DNA of 64,000 bases from Ligustrum vulgare (GCA_963555705.1 OY743169.1:9424014-9488013), one strand, 5' to 3'. Numbered from the stretch's first letter, positions 21,472 through 33,200 are shown. A program made the numbers and translations. Notes: generated by a model from the letters alone, not told the origin.

Positions 21472-23204
21472 CATAGGCAGCCTTGAGGCCGTGCGAAAGG
21501 TGCGTCGAACAGGGCACCAAAATTTTGGAGGCACCAAAATGAAAAATATTTTAATAAATATTATTTTTTAAAAAAAAAAAATTGATTTTTTTCTTTTTTC
21601 TCCTAGCGTTCTTCCATTTTAAGTTCAATTCAAACTTCCAACAATCTAATAAATAAACCGTAGAGCATTCTATACGCCATGTGGATGTCATAGTCTTAAT
21701 TTAACACTTTGTGATATGGCAAACTCTTGTGTTAAAGTAAAAGATTTTTTTGGAGTTATACAAGGTATTTATACTTTGTTTTCTAATTCTACAAAGAGAT
21801 GGAAAATTTTGAAAGACAATGTTAAAACTAATGTGAAGCCATTGTCGGCAACACATTGGGAAAATCATGTAGAAGCCGTTTAAGCAATCAGATTTCAAGC
21901 TCCCCAGTTGAGAGAAGCTTTGCTTGAAGTAGCTTAAAATGAAAATGACAATTGTGTGAGATGTCAGGCTAATGCATTAGTAACCCTTTATGTTGGAAAT
22001 TTTGAGTTTTTAGTAGCTATAATTATATGGTATGAACTATTGTATGCTGTTAAATTGATTAGTAAACACTTACAATCTAATGACATGTTTATTGATATTG
22101 CTATTGATGAAGTGAAAGGGTTGATTGATTTCTTTAAAAAAATAGGGAAACTGGATTCAACGATGCTATAAATATTGCTAATGAAATGAAAGTTGATCCT
22201 GTATTTCAAGTAAAGTGTATAATTCGTAGGAAGAGACATTTTGATGAAAATGCCACTATAGAGGACATTCAATCACCTGAAGATTCTTTTAGAACAAATT
22301 ATATCCTCTATATAGTAGACCAAGCAATTGGATCGCTAGAGAGAAGATTTGATCAATTCACTACATATGAGAAAAATTTTGGATTTCTATTTTCTTTTGA
22401 GAAGTTGAATTCATTGGATGATGCAAATTTGAAAGCATGTTGTGATAATCTTGATATTGTTTTAAGGTATGAAATGTTTTGTAATGTTGATGGTCAAGAA
22501 TTGTTTCAAGAGCTAAAAGTTTTGCGAAATCTTTTACCCAAAGAAAAAAATACAGCTCTTGACATACCGACTTATTTGAAAATGTTGGACTGTTTTCTAA
22601 ATACATTTATTGCTTATAGAATTTTATTGACAATACCTGTTACGGTTGCATATGCTGAAAGAAGTTTTTCAAAATTGAAGTTTTTGAAATGTTATTTGCA
22701 ATCAACTATGTCATAAGAAAGATTGAATGGACTTGTTTTGATATCTATTGAATATGATTTGCTAGAAAGTATTGATTACAAAAAATTCATTACTGGTTTT
22801 GCTTCAAAAAATGCAAGAAGAACTAACTTTAAATGATTTGTTGCATTTCAAGGCTTACATATAATATTATTTGAGTTGTTTTATTTCCTTTTCAGGTCAA
22901 CTCATATTGGCTGTTAAAGATATTAGTAATTTTGATGATGCTTTCTGAAGAAAATACGAGCTTTTGGATGTTTTGAAGTTTCTACAATGCATAAATTTAG
23001 TTTTTTTAGTTGTACATTTTCTTTATGACGTGAAAACGATATGAGAAAAAATATTGAAAATGATATTTTTGTTATGTGACAATTTTATGTACAATAAATT
23101 AATACAAATAATTTATTTTTTCTATACGCATACTTTATAATTAAAGAACGGGGGCACTTTTTTAATATTCGCACAGGGTACTAAAAAACACAGGGCCGGC
23201 ACTG
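21472..23204 (+). mobile_element. Decayed hAT transposon inserted in the LINE
   Basis: A 1733-bp element with 8-bp flanking repeats CCGGAGTG (21464-21471) and TCGGAGTG (23205-23212). The right end reversed is CAGTGCCGGCCCTG, a familiar hAT terminus; the left end CATAGGCAGCCTTGAGG is a mutated counterpart. The interior carries a 3' transposase fragment. The 5' coding half is deleted. Confidence 0.75.
21655..22850 (+). pseudogene. hAT transposase (TTF/ZMYM1-type), C-terminal fragment with stops
   Basis: A DDE transposase remnant of the plant TTF-type zinc finger / hAT dimerisation family. Recognisable blocks in order: CGCHSLNLTLCDMA, KRWKILKDN, LSATHWENHVEA, then after internal stops a long helical region, and the hATC dimerisation domain with IPVTVAYAERSFSKLKFLK and ERLNGLVLISIE near 22640-22790. 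Several stops and frameshifts interrupt it (for example in HVEAV then stop, and after STMS at 22714-22716). The N-terminal zinc finger is absent. It cannot encode an active transposase. Confidence 0.8.
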
Positions 23205-24000
23205 TCGGAGTGCATCACATTCAATGGCTTGGATTGGAAGCTGTCTCTCTATTGCAAATTTAATGCCTTCAATGATAGCAAAGGCTTATGCCATTTCCAC
23301 ATTACCATAGCTACGAATCCGACGAGCAAAGGCTACCTGGACCACTCCTGCTTCATCTCTAAACCAACCTCCAAGACCGAATAACCCATCATCCCCCCTC
23401 ACTACCTCATATGTTTCCAAAATAAGTCTCCCATCTCTCACGGATGTGCCTTCCCATTTCCCCTGGTTTGAAGCTCTCACACCTCTGGAATATTTGTCAT
23501 GTTTATTAGCTGCTTTGAAGTCACTGACTATGACCTGCAACATCCAACTCTCGTATTCGGCAGCTTGAGTCTTCGTCCCATGCAAGCTCTCGTTTCTAAT
23601 TCTCCAAATGCATCAAAGTCCCAAGCATATGATTTCCAATACTTCCTTTGGGTGGCAAAGAAGGATGTCTGATAGTGCTTCATTGAAACCCGGACAGTGC
23701 CCAGAAAAATATCTCTTCCACAATTCCCAAACCCCCAGGCATTTCCAGAATTTTTTCGACCATGGGCAGATGATGATAATGTGGATGTTAGACTCGACCC
23801 CCCCACATCTTGGGCAGCTGATATAGGAGGCAATATGCTCCGAAGGTTCTCCATAGTTGGAATTGCAGAATTAAGCACGCGCCATACCAGATCTTTCGAT
23901 CTGGGAATAATGTCAAGCTTTCATAACTTTTCCCACCAAGATCCAGAGTTGACTCCACTGAAATTATCCTCATTTGGTCAGTTATTCGTAAGAAACTGGT
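23205..24000 (-). pseudogene. LINE zf-RVT and RNase H N-terminal part
   Basis: Minus-strand frames give a zinc-binding RT-associated domain (about 23600-23970, split between frames) followed by a linker and the RNase H start with GLGGWFRDEAGVV. A stop follows GNVEMA, after which homology continues (FAIIEGIKFAIERQLPIQA) to the hAT border. Confidence 0.75.
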
Positions 24001-24174
24001 ATCCTAGTTTAGCAGTGTAAAATCCGTCCTTAGAGTAGTTCCATATGACTTTGTCCTGTGTCTCAGGGTTGCCTGGGGGAGTGAAAGAATTCGAGTCACG
24101 TCAAAAGGCCAAAATGAGGACTCAATAAGATCCAAATTCCACCATTCGCTGGCTAATTTGATGTCCACAACCTA

Positions 24175-24423
24175 GTGGAGACCTTGGGTTCTGGGAGAGA
24201 GAATTTTCATAGATATTCCATTCGCAAGCCAGGGGTCATCAAAGATACGCACTTGTTTCCCATCGCCAATCCTCCATCTGCACCCTTTAACCAAAACTTC
24301 CAGGCCCGAGATCATACTCTTACAAATATATGAACATCCAGTTTTTGCCTCAGCCTCAAAAATATTACAGTTGGGGAAATACTCGCTCTTAAGAACCCGG
24401 CTAACCAATGAGCCCGGGTCTTG
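24175..24423 (-). pseudogene. LINE ORF2 linker region fragment
   Basis: Minus frame with SLVSRVLKSEYFPNC, ICKSMISGLEVLVKGCRW and RIGDGKQVRIFDDPWLANGI, diagnostic of plant LINE-derived ribonuclease H-like proteins. Homology ends at about 24423, which marks the 5' truncation point. Confidence 0.75.
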
Positions 24424-24697
24424 TAAAATAATTGTGCTGTATTATTAAAAATGAGTTTTAAATGGGGTGTGTGTTTATAATGTGGTGTAAAATAAGAAAA
24501 TTTGTTAATCACACCACATTAAGTTGACATCACTAATTAAAACATGAATTTTATAACTACACTACATCTCTTTTACAAATATATAGCCCTAGCTAAATAA
24601 AATGATTAATTAAAAAAAGAACCATGATACACAACGTACACAACAACCAAATCTCCATAGATTTCAGATTTCTTGCTTATTTCTGGTATGGATTACA

Positions 24698-24973
24698 ACT
24701 GCATAGAGTAAACAACTTTAAAATTATCTTGCAGTACTTGGAAGACTACCCGGAAAAGCAAGAAAAATGGTAGTGGTGTTGGCGGAGAATGAAGTGGACG
24801 TCGGGATGACTGGCGGCGGGGAGATTAATGAGCAGGGGTTGAAATTTGTGGAGATATTTGATGAGAAGAAGAACGTAATGGTGAGTTGGAATAAGAATGG
24901 TGCGTGTTTGGGTGATGAGTGTAGACCCCGGCTAGTAGGACTCATTGGTTGTCGGAATGTTGAAATCTGGTAA
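24698..24973 (+). CDS. Exon-like ORF of unknown identity
   Basis: I do not recognise this protein. The open frame contains LGRLPGKARKMVVVLAENEV, then a Gly-rich turn, then a segment with FDEKKNVMVSW and the ending GCRNVEIW stop. Local GC content is well above the flanks. TTATCTTGCAG at 24725-24735 could be an intron acceptor immediately before it, so this may be the last exon of a gene whose other exons I cannot see, or a gene fragment carried by a transposon. No domain signature was found. It lies between the LINE 5' end and a hAT-like element. Confidence 0.3.
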
Positions 24974-24979
24974 ACTCCT

Positions 24980-25649
24980 TGAACCTGCTAATTGGTGGTA
25001 TGCCTATTTTTTAAAAGCTCAATTTTAAAGCTCTCGACTCTATGCAGTAGTCATCCATAACAGAAACAAATTCAAATTTCACACTCCTTTGGGGAGACAA
25101 AGATGATGAATACTTATAAATTTTTTAATTTGTATTTATTTTATTTTGTCTGGCAAGATCAATTGTAGGCTGGAAAATATACAATACACATGAAATTTAG
25201 GGTTGTTAATATTGTGGTGTATAAAAGAAAAAAAAATAAGAAAAACTAATAAAATGTAGTGGTTATTTTAGTCAATTTAATTATGTCCAATTTAGTAATT
25301 ATGAAAAGTATAGTGTGATTAACAAAATTATTGATGTCAATATAATTACACTTTAAAGATAGGATGCTAATCTCAAATTTCCCAAATTAACCTCCACTGC
25401 CGATTGGAAAGTTGAGAGAGTCGAGCAATGAATCACGAGCGGCTCATACTAGTTGGCTTGCTAGGTGACTTGATTGAGGGCGGGAGTAACTAGACTTTGA
25501 TCGACCGAGTTGGCTCAACTTGCCCCATTAACGTACTTAATTGTTGCTCTACAAAGGTAATTTGTCATCTCCTAAGAACACATTTAATAAATAAAAATAA
25601 TTTTCAATTAATACTGTTCATTTCAATATATTAAGGATATTACAAAATA
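24980..25649. other. AT-rich intergenic DNA, no gene seen
   Basis: Nothing recognisable. A GC-richer patch at 25400-25530 shows no frame or element ends. Confidence 0.4.
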
Positions 25650-25657
25650 CACATGCC

Positions 25658-26810
25658 TAGGGCTGGGCGTGGGTTATGTTAGAACGGTTTGAAGACCAAC
25701 TCGAACCTAAACCGATTACATTGGTCTGGAAAAAAAAAGGAAAAGACCAAACCGACCCAACCCAACATTGTGCGGGTTGGGTGGATTTGGTTTGCGTTCT
25801 GGGAATAATAGCTGAAAAGACCAAACCGACCCAACCCAACATTGAGCGGGTTGGGTGGATTTGGTTTGCATTCTGGGAATAATAGCTGAAGCCTTGATTA
25901 TTCGTTGAGTTTCATTTCAACAACAAATCAAGCTAAGTGTGAAAACAATATATTTTTCAGAATTTGCCAAAAACAAAAACAAATACCCAAATTAAACTTC
26001 ATTAATTATTATATTATTCACAAAAAAAAAAAAAAAAAAAACATAATTTTGTCATATTCAAAGCATATGACTGTCATACCCGTCCATTTTTTTTTGTTCT
26101 TTCTTAGAAAGTGAGGGATTTGTTTTCTTGATAACCAATCGAACTTATCAAACGTTCTTGATATATTTATGGCATTTCAACCCGAACTTATCAAGGAATT
26201 GGACTATCCTTGTGACTTTCAACAACCTTGGTTCTTCATTCTTTTCCATTATTTTTTATCCTTGGTTCTTGTGTTATTTTTGCTAAATTTAGATATTTCC
26301 TATCATTTGTTGTTTATTCCGCATTCTTTATCGCGTTTTCCAAAAGGAACTGCATCAGTTTATTTCACAAATTCAAAGCCTCTTCACAGCCTGCTTCTGA
26401 TTTGAGTAAGGCTCAAACTAGTTCGATTTGAAAACGGGGGAGGATATTGGGAGAGAGCTGAGACATTAGCGCTGCGTGAGAGTTCGGTTTGAGAATGGGA
26501 GAGTTGGACTTGGAAAGTTGGAGTCTCTGGAGAGTGGGGAGGGCGACTGTGAAAATGTGGAATTTAGGGTTCATGTTGTGTGGTGAGACCTTTTTTTTTT
26601 TATGTTTTTTGGAACTTTTTGATGTTAGCAGACAAGTTTGGTTTGGGGTTTAATCGGATTAAAAACTTAAACTGCAATTCATACCAAACTAAGACAATAG
26701 ATTTTTGAACCCGCAAACCAACTCAATCATCTGAAAAATCAACCCAAATCGATCGATTTTGTTTGGGTTGATCGAGTTCATCGATTTGGTTTTATTCTTG
26801 CTCAACTCTA
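25658..26810. mobile_element. hAT-like non-autonomous element, 1.15 kb
   Basis: Left end TAGGGCTGGGCGTGGGTT and reversed right end TAGAGTTGAGCAAGAAT resemble the TAG(G/A)GNTGNGC termini of plant hAT-derived repeats. Flanking 8-mers CACATGCC and CGTATGCC match at 6 of 8. Subterminal GGTTGGGTCGGTTTGGT-type sequence occurs at both ends. No transposase was identified; the middle (26170-26580) has unrecognised sequence that may be captured DNA. Confidence 0.55.
25741..25888 (+). repeat. Tandem duplication, 74-bp unit, each palindromic
   Basis: Two units (25741-25814 and 25815-25888) differ at only a couple of positions. Each has AACCGACCCAACCCAAC facing GGGTTGGGTGGATTTGGTTT, so each folds into a hairpin. 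Confidence 0.8.
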
Positions 26811-27049
26811 CGTATGCCCGTGTTTGGTACTTTTACAATTTTAGATTTTAATTTAAATCAATCAACATTTAATCTTAACCACACATTTTATGGGATAAAT
26901 AAATTTTTAACCATATATTTTTGCTCTAATCAATGTCCATATGATTAGAGCATTTATCAACCCAAAGATCCTACTATAGTCTGCCCCTAAGATCCTATTG
27001 CAGTCTGCAGATGCCTTGAAAAGTTGAATATTAAAGTTCGGCGGCTTCA

Positions 27050-27265
27050 GCCTCTATTTTGTAAGAATTGTTTATAAATTTTGTTTGTAAACGATTGGAC
27101 AATTTTTATTTATTTGTTATTTAAAGTTAATAATTTTGATTGGTCGAAAATTTTTGTTCACTATTTTTTACTTTTTAAAAAATGAATTAACGAAATATTG
27201 ACATTTCCCTATTTATAAACAATGTTTATAAATAATCGTTTATAAATGATTTATTAAATTGAGGC
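27050..27265. mobile_element. Tourist-related MITE, 216 bp
   Basis: Ends GCCTCTATTTTGTAA and, reversed, GCCTCAATTTAATAA, flanked by TCA on both sides (27047-27049, 27266-27268). Interior has repeated TTTATAAA blocks like the 12453-12618 family. Confidence 0.6.
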
Positions 27266-28126
27266 TCAATCATATTCGCAATTAGCTTTTTTAGCCAAAA
27301 ATCACCTCTCTTTTTATTTTCTTCTAAAATTTAACTTTTGCTTTCCCCTCTCATGTTCAGTTGCTTGCACTACCCACCTTTCACAAATTCATGACTGTCA
27401 ACCTGGTTAATAAATTAGGCAAACCTTTATAAAAAGGTATTTTGCATGAAAATAATTTTGATTTAATTCTTACTAGGGTTAAAATATTGATTACCGATCC
27501 CGTGCATTCCACCATCACATTTAAAAAAAAAAAAAAAAATCAATTTATGTTACTTAAAGTTATCAAAGTACGATTAAACTCTGAATTCAAGACGTATTGC
27601 AAATGAAAAAGGAGTTATAGCATTGTTTATTTATTTATTTTGTTTAAAAAAGCTAACATCATGTTACTATTTCAAATTTATCAGATAAGAAGAATATTCT
27701 GGTATTTTTCTGGTTATGGGGTATGTTTGGGGACAAAACTTGCTTCAAGATGTAAAAGTTCTTTGTTTATATTGCTTCAAGACGTAATTTAAAAAAAAAA
27801 AAAAAAAAAAACAAAGAATGCGATATTTTCAAGATAAAATATATGGTTTAAAAATGATTTTTAGAAATGTATGTGATTAAAAAGTGATTTAGATTAATGT
27901 GTTGTTTATATACAAGTTTACTAAACGGAGGCAACTAACATATTTAGGTATTCTCTCTTCTTTTAATTGTTCAGTAAAATAGTTTTTTTTTTCAAAATTA
28001 ACTCTTAAACTACATTAAATAACAAATTAACATTTTTTAAATCTTACTAACAAAGAATCATTTTAAGTAATTAAACATTTTTAAGCTTGCCAAACATGGT
28101 TTATATGAGCATCTTTTGCTAAGCCT

Positions 28127-28147
28127 GGGGGGGGGGGGGGGGGGGGT
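28127..28147 (+). repeat. G homopolymer (about 20 bases)
   Basis: An uninterrupted run of G following AAGCCTG. It could form a G-quadruplex; its exact length is likely to be unreliable. Confidence 0.8.
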
Positions 28148-28356
28148 GGAAAGCAAATTAATTTTAGAAAGAAAAAAAAAGGTAAGGAAGACCAAGTTTT
28201 TTGGAAAAGTCGTTTTTGTACGTAAGGGGGGAAAAAAGCATCTTCTAAAGCTTATCGTTATTGGGAAATAAAGTTGCTTAAAGGAGCTTTTGTGGCTAAT
28301 ACGTGTTTGGCTAAACTTAAAGATACTTTTAAATAAATTTACTTTTACTAATTTAG

Positions 28357-28597
28357 GGTGTAACCCACACCTTGAGGGTTCGAACCGATTCTATTCTGGG
28401 TCATTGATTCAAGAGGTAAATCACAGGTTGTGTCTCCCAGAACTAGGGTAAAGGACATTAGAAACTTTCACGAATGGTGGTGAATCCCGCTTATCACAAA
28501 GAATAAATCCATTATTTCAGGATTCGAATCTGCACCCAACTGCACTGAGCAAGTTTCCTGCTCTTCTCTTTGCCATTAGAAATATGCCCTGGGGGCT
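28357..28597 (-). mobile_element. tRNA-type SINE, copy 2, split from its TSD by the Gypsy element
   Basis: The minus strand has a 5' CCCCCAGGGC, an A-box-like TCTAATGGCAAAGAG and a B-box AGATTCGAATCC (28521-28532), co-linear with copy 1. A perfect 16-bp TSD, ACTTTTACTAATTTAG, lies at 28341-28356 and, beyond the Gypsy element, at 35220-35235. The Gypsy integrated at the very end of the SINE. Confidence 0.8.
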
Positions 28598-29359
28598 TGA
28601 TGTGATCCAGATCGAGAGCTCAAACACAAGCCCAAGCAAGGATTTGTTGATTGTGGAAGCAAAGCCGATGACTTGGTTTCAGGCAAAGAAGGTCAAAGAA
28701 GTAATGGACAACGTGGTGCAAGAGGCTATGGACAAAAAACATGTTCTTGACTAATAAAGAAGCAACTTTCATGTTGGACCCGAGTCTCGAAGCCAAGTGG
28801 ATCAACATGATTCAAGTGGATGAAAATTGGAACCAACTGGGCTCCTACGCGATCGCGAGACCGTGGTAAAATTAAGGCAGAACGTTTTAAGGCTTTCCAC
28901 GCGATCGCGTAGACATTCACCACGTGATCGCGCAGTGTAAACGCGGAGGATCTGTTCGCAATTTCCGTATATTTTGATTTATTTTGTTTCCTTTTTCAAT
29001 TAAGTTGTTTCCTAATATAATTCTAAGACCTAGTTTCGTCCCTTATCATTATATAAGAGTTCTTTATGTTTACTTTTGAATTACACAACTTTGATATTAT
29101 TATTGTGAGGCAAATTGCTTTCAAACACCATTCTTCATTGAATACAATTCGAACTTGCGAGTTAAATTTTATTTGTTCAAATCTCAGTGAGAATTAATAT
29201 TGTTTGTGATCAAGAAGTCAGTATACCCCGGTGATTGTATTGGTTGCTTGATTCAATTAATTTTAATTGGATTCATAAATCGTGGTTATTTTGGACGTTC
29301 ATGGGTCGTGTAAATCTTTTACGGGTTGCGTAACTACAATTGTTACGTGGTTCGCATCA
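28598..29359 (+). repeat. CRM-like Gypsy 5' LTR
   Basis: 762 bp, TGATGTGATC to TTCGCATCA. Contains palindromic GCGATCGCG-type motifs (28849-28935) and encodes, in the sense frame, residues continuing the integrase tail. It is longer than the 3' LTR by a short duplication around CAAGTGGAT. Confidence 0.9.
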
Positions 29360-29361
29360 GT

Positions 29362-29373
29362 TGGTATCAGAGC
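29362..29373 (+). other. Gypsy primer-binding site (initiator Met tRNA)
   Basis: TGGTATCAGAGC two bases after the 5' LTR end. Confidence 0.9.
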
Positions 29374-29909
29374 TTAGGCTCCAAAAAATCAAGGTTATAT
29401 CTTTTCTTGTTTTCTTGAATTCTGCTCTTCGCGTTCTTCAAAGTTTTGAGTCTTTGATCCAAAAAAGTATTCAAAAAAAATTCAAAAGTTGTTATTTCAT
29501 TCGTTTGTTATCCAAATCAAATTTCGTTTGTTTCGTTGTTATCATAATTGAAAAAATCGTCCAAAAAAAAAAACTCCATCAAAAAAAATTTTAATTCAAG
29601 AACTACTTTCTTGAATTAATCCTAATCTCCAATATAAAGAGTCAAATTCCTACATTGAGCCAAATTACCTTTGTCAAGTCTTCATTGATTCTATTCCAAT
29701 AAATCATTGAATTTTCACTCATACATAGTTTGAATTATTGGGGATTAATACTTGCTTGAGTTCGGATTCGTTATTTGAAACAATTGGTGAGAAAGCTATT
29801 GAGTGGAAAAATGTAAGAGTGGTGAGATTTATAGGGGAAAAATCCAAATTGAGTGATACACGAGTGAAGGAAAAGAAACACTCGAGGCATACAATTTATT
29901 TAGTATAGG

Positions 29910-30930
29910 ATGACTGAACAATCTTCTACTACAAAAAATAACGATCGAGCCAACATGATGGATGAGATGGAACAACGGTTTGAGAGGTTGTTTGGGGATG
30001 TGTTAGGCAGGTTAGAAAGACTTGAACAACCTCGAGAAGTGCCTAATGCCCGTAGACAAGGTGGGCGAGGTCGTAGAGTAGATGGGGTTGATGAGAATGA
30101 AGAAGATAGTGATTTCGACGATGGGGCAATTGTGGATAGAGGAGTTAGGCATGGAAGGAGGGATAAAGATCTTGTTGGGGATAGAATGGATGATAGTATG
30201 AGCAACATCAAAATGACAATTCCGCCATTCAAGGGTAAGAGTGATCCGGAAGCATACTTGGAGTGGGAAAAGAAGATGGAGTTGATTTTCAATTGCTACA
30301 CTTATTCGGAAGAGAAAAAGGTTAAGGTAGCTGTACTTGAATTCTCCGATTACTTGGTGGGATCAATTGGTGACTTCTAGGAGGAGGAATCGAGAGAGGC
30401 CCATTAATACTTGGGATGAATTAAAAGAGATCATGAGAAAGAGGTTCGTGCCTAGTCATTACCATCGGGAGCTTCATCAAAAATTACAAAGTTTATACCA
30501 TGGATCTAAGAGTGTGGAGGATTATCATAAGGAGATGGAGATGTTGATGATTAGAACTAATGTAGATGAGGATAGAGAGGCTACTATGGCTCGGTTTTTG
30601 AATGTGTTGAATAGGGATATAACTAATGTGGTTGAACTACAACATTATTTGGAGATGGAAGATATGTTACACATGGCTATAAAGGTGGAGAAGCAATTGA
30701 AGAAAAAAGGGACATCAAGGTATTAATCGGGTTCTAATTTTTCTTGGAAGCCGAAGTGGGAAAACAAAGGAGATGGGGCTGTTTCTAAAGGGAAGTTTGA
30801 GGCACCAAAAGGGAAGGAGGAGCATGCTAGCAAACTCGCACCTAAGGGGAAACTTCAACCATCTAGGAGTAGAGACATTCAGTGCTTCAAATGTTTAGGG
30901 AGAGGACATGTGGCATCGCAATGTCCTAAT
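29910..30930 (+). pseudogene. Chromovirus gag with frameshift and stop
   Basis: Encodes the capsid-nucleocapsid polyprotein. The first frame starts MTEQSSTTKNN, has a coiled, charged N-terminal region and the gag core MTIPPFKGKSDPEAYLEWEK. A frameshift around 30345-30360 moves the reading frame to RPINTWDELKEIMRKRFVP and SVEDYHKEMEMLMIRTN. A TAA at 30724-30726 follows RY, after which the nucleocapsid continues to CFKCLGRGHVASQC (30883-30924). About 550 bp of leader separates the primer site from the start. It is related to the fragment at 55015-56005. Confidence 0.8.
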
Positions 30931-31746
30931 AGGCGAGTAATACTTGTACGAAAGGATGGAACCATGGAGAGTGATAGTGAAGAAGAGGATTATAGCGATA
31001 TGCCGGCATTGGATGAAGTATGTGATGATGAGGATGTGTTATCCGGGGAGCATGGCGAGTTATTAGTGGCAAGGCGAGCTCTTAGTGCTCAAATCAACAC
31101 GGATGACTTGGAACAACAACGAGAGAACATATTTCATACATGGTGTAGCATTAATAACAAGGTATGTAGTATGATTATTGATGGTGGTAGTTGTACTAAT
31201 GTTGCTAGTACTACACTTGTTGAAAAATTAGGATTACCCTTGTTAAAACATCATAAACCTTATAGGCTTCAATGGTTAAATGATAGTGGAGAAATTAAGG
31301 TGAATAAGAGGGTGTTGGTGAGTTTTTCTATTGGTAGATATGTGGATGATGTTATATGTGATGTGGTCCCTATGCATGCCGGGCACATTTTATTGGGTAG
31401 ACCTTGGCAATATGATAGGAAGGTGATGCATGATGGATATAAAAATAGGTATAGCTTTACCAAAGGAGGGAAAACCATTACACTTGAAACATTGACGCCA
31501 TCACAAGTGTATGAAGATCAAATAAAATTGAAAAATGATGAAGAAAAAAGAGTGAGGGAAAATGAGAGAAAGAGAGTTGAGGCCACGACCTCAGAAAAAG
31601 GAGAGGAAAAGAGGGTTGGAGCCACGACTCCAGAAAAAGGAGAGGCGAGAGAAAAAAAGAGTGTTGAGGTACATATCTCAGAAAAAGGAGAGGGAGCGAA
31701 GAGTGCCAGAAAAGAAAAAAATGAATTTCTATGCAAAGAGGAGTGA
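30910..31746 (+). pseudogene. Chromovirus protease region
   Basis: An aspartic protease domain that would process the polyprotein. The active-site region reads MIIDGGSCTNVAST, with DGGS in place of DTG/DSG as is usual in this clade, followed by LLKHHKPYRLQWLNDSG and HAGHILLGRPWQ. The C-terminal linker has an expanded run of EKGE repeats (31580-31700). The frame ends at TGA 31744-31746, but homology to the RT N-terminal region continues in a shifted frame to about 32065. Confidence 0.8.
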
Positions 31747-31759
31747 AATTAAGAAGGCC

Positions 31760-33200
31760 TTCATGGAAGAGCGACCAATGGTCCTCTTATTATACAAAGA
31801 ATCATTCCTTGCATTTGATGAAACTAACAAATTCCTCCCTGTTTTGGCTATTTCTTTATTGCAGGAATTCGAGGATGTGTTTCCAGATGACATACCTAGT
31901 GTGTTACCACCCATTTGAGGTATTGAACATCAAATTGATTTCGTACTTGGAGCAGTCATTCCAAACCGCCCCACTTATCGAAGTAACCTCGAGGAGACGA
32001 AGGAGTTTCAAAGGAAAGTGGAGGATTTGATGAGCAAAGGGTATATAATGGAGAGTATGAGCCCATGTGTCGTCCCCGTGTTACTTGTACCAAAAAAGGA
32101 CGGGACTTGGAGAATGTGTGTTATTGTAGGGCCATCAACAACATAACGGTAAAGTATCGTCATCCTATTCCTAGGTTAGATGATATGTTGGATGAATTGC
32201 ATGGGATTAGCATATTTAGTAAAATTGATCTTAAGAGTAGTTATCATCAAATGCGAATGAAGGAAGGAGATGAGTGGAAAACTGCTTTTAAAACTAAATA
32301 TGACTTGTATGAATGGTTAGTAATACCCTTTGGACTTACTAATGCACCTAGTACATTTATGCGTTTAATGAATCATATTTTACGTGCATTTATAGGTAAA
32401 TTCGTTTTAGTTTACTTCGATGATATCTTGATATATAGTAAAACTTTAAATGAGCATGTGGAGCATGTTAGGTGTGTGCTTGTGGTTTTGAGGCAAGAAC
32501 AACTTTATGCTAATTTTAAAAAGTATACATTTTGCATGGAAAAAATTGTATTTCTTGAGTATGTGGTTAGTGCTAAGGGAATAGAAGTAGATGAAGAGAA
32601 AGTCAAAGCTATTAAAGAATGGCCAACACCTAAAAGCATAACTAAGGTTAGAAGTTTTCATGGCTTGACTAGTTTTTATAGGCGCTTTGTTAAAGATTTT
32701 AGCACAATTGCCACACCACTCACGGAAATTGTCAAAAAAAGTATAGGTTTTAAATGGGGTGTAGAACAGGATCATGCATTTTAGACTATCAAAAATATAT
32801 TGTGTAAAGCACCCGTTTTATCACTTCCTAACTTTGACAAGGCTTTTAAGATTGAATGTGATGCCTCAGGGTTAGGTATTGGAGCTGTTTTAATGCAGGA
32901 TTGAATGCTAATAGCTTATTTCAGTGAAAAGCTAAAAGGGGCTGCTTTTAATTACCCCACATGTGACAAGGAGCTGTACTCACTTGTGCGGGCATTGGAG
33001 ACATGGCAACACTACCTATGGCCACGATAGTTCGTGATTCATACCGATCATGAATCCTTGAAGCATTTGAGGGGCCAAGATAAGTTGAGCAAGAGACATG
33101 CGAGGTGGGTGGAATTTATTGAAACATTCCCATATGTCATCCGGTATAAACAAGGCAAGGAAAATATAGTAGCTGATGCATTGTCTCGAAGGTATGTACT
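31760..33200 (+). pseudogene. Chromovirus reverse transcriptase and RNase H
   Basis: RT homology starts near EEFEDVFPDDIP-type sequence at about 31860 and includes RHPIPRLDDMLDEL, SKIDLKSSYHQMRM, IPFGLTNAPSTFM and the catalytic YFDDILIYSK (YFDD at 32413-32424). RNase H follows with [15 protein letters not shown] and [10 protein letters not shown], and [10 protein letters not shown]. Stops at 31915-31917, 32782-32784, 32902-32904 and 33028-33030, plus frameshifts before 32065, disable it. In an intact element it would copy the genomic RNA into cDNA. Confidence 0.85.

Larger units (their letters stand above)
21183..24423 (-). mobile_element. 5'-truncated LINE (RT zinc domain and RNase H end), split by hAT
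   Basis: The 3' end of a plant non-LTR retrotransposon on the minus strand. Reading from 24423: RVLKSEYFPNCNIFEA and GCRWRIGDGKQVRIFDDPWL, the linker typical of plant LINE ORF2; a zf-RVT block with CPRCGG-like cysteines around 23790-23830 (several frameshifts); a plant-type RNase H with GLGGWFRDEAGVVQVAF; then, beyond the hAT insertion, VISHDSCDPNAGIL and the end FVPCERNVVAHNLAQFA. A poly(A) tail appears as the T run at 21183-21203. Reverse transcriptase and endonuclease domains are missing. A stop within RNase H and the frameshifts make it a pseudo-element. Confidence 0.8.

Noticed and set aside
29900..30292. 130-codon minus-strand ORF
   Set aside because: It is the antisense shadow of the chromovirus gag, whose frame shows clear family motifs.
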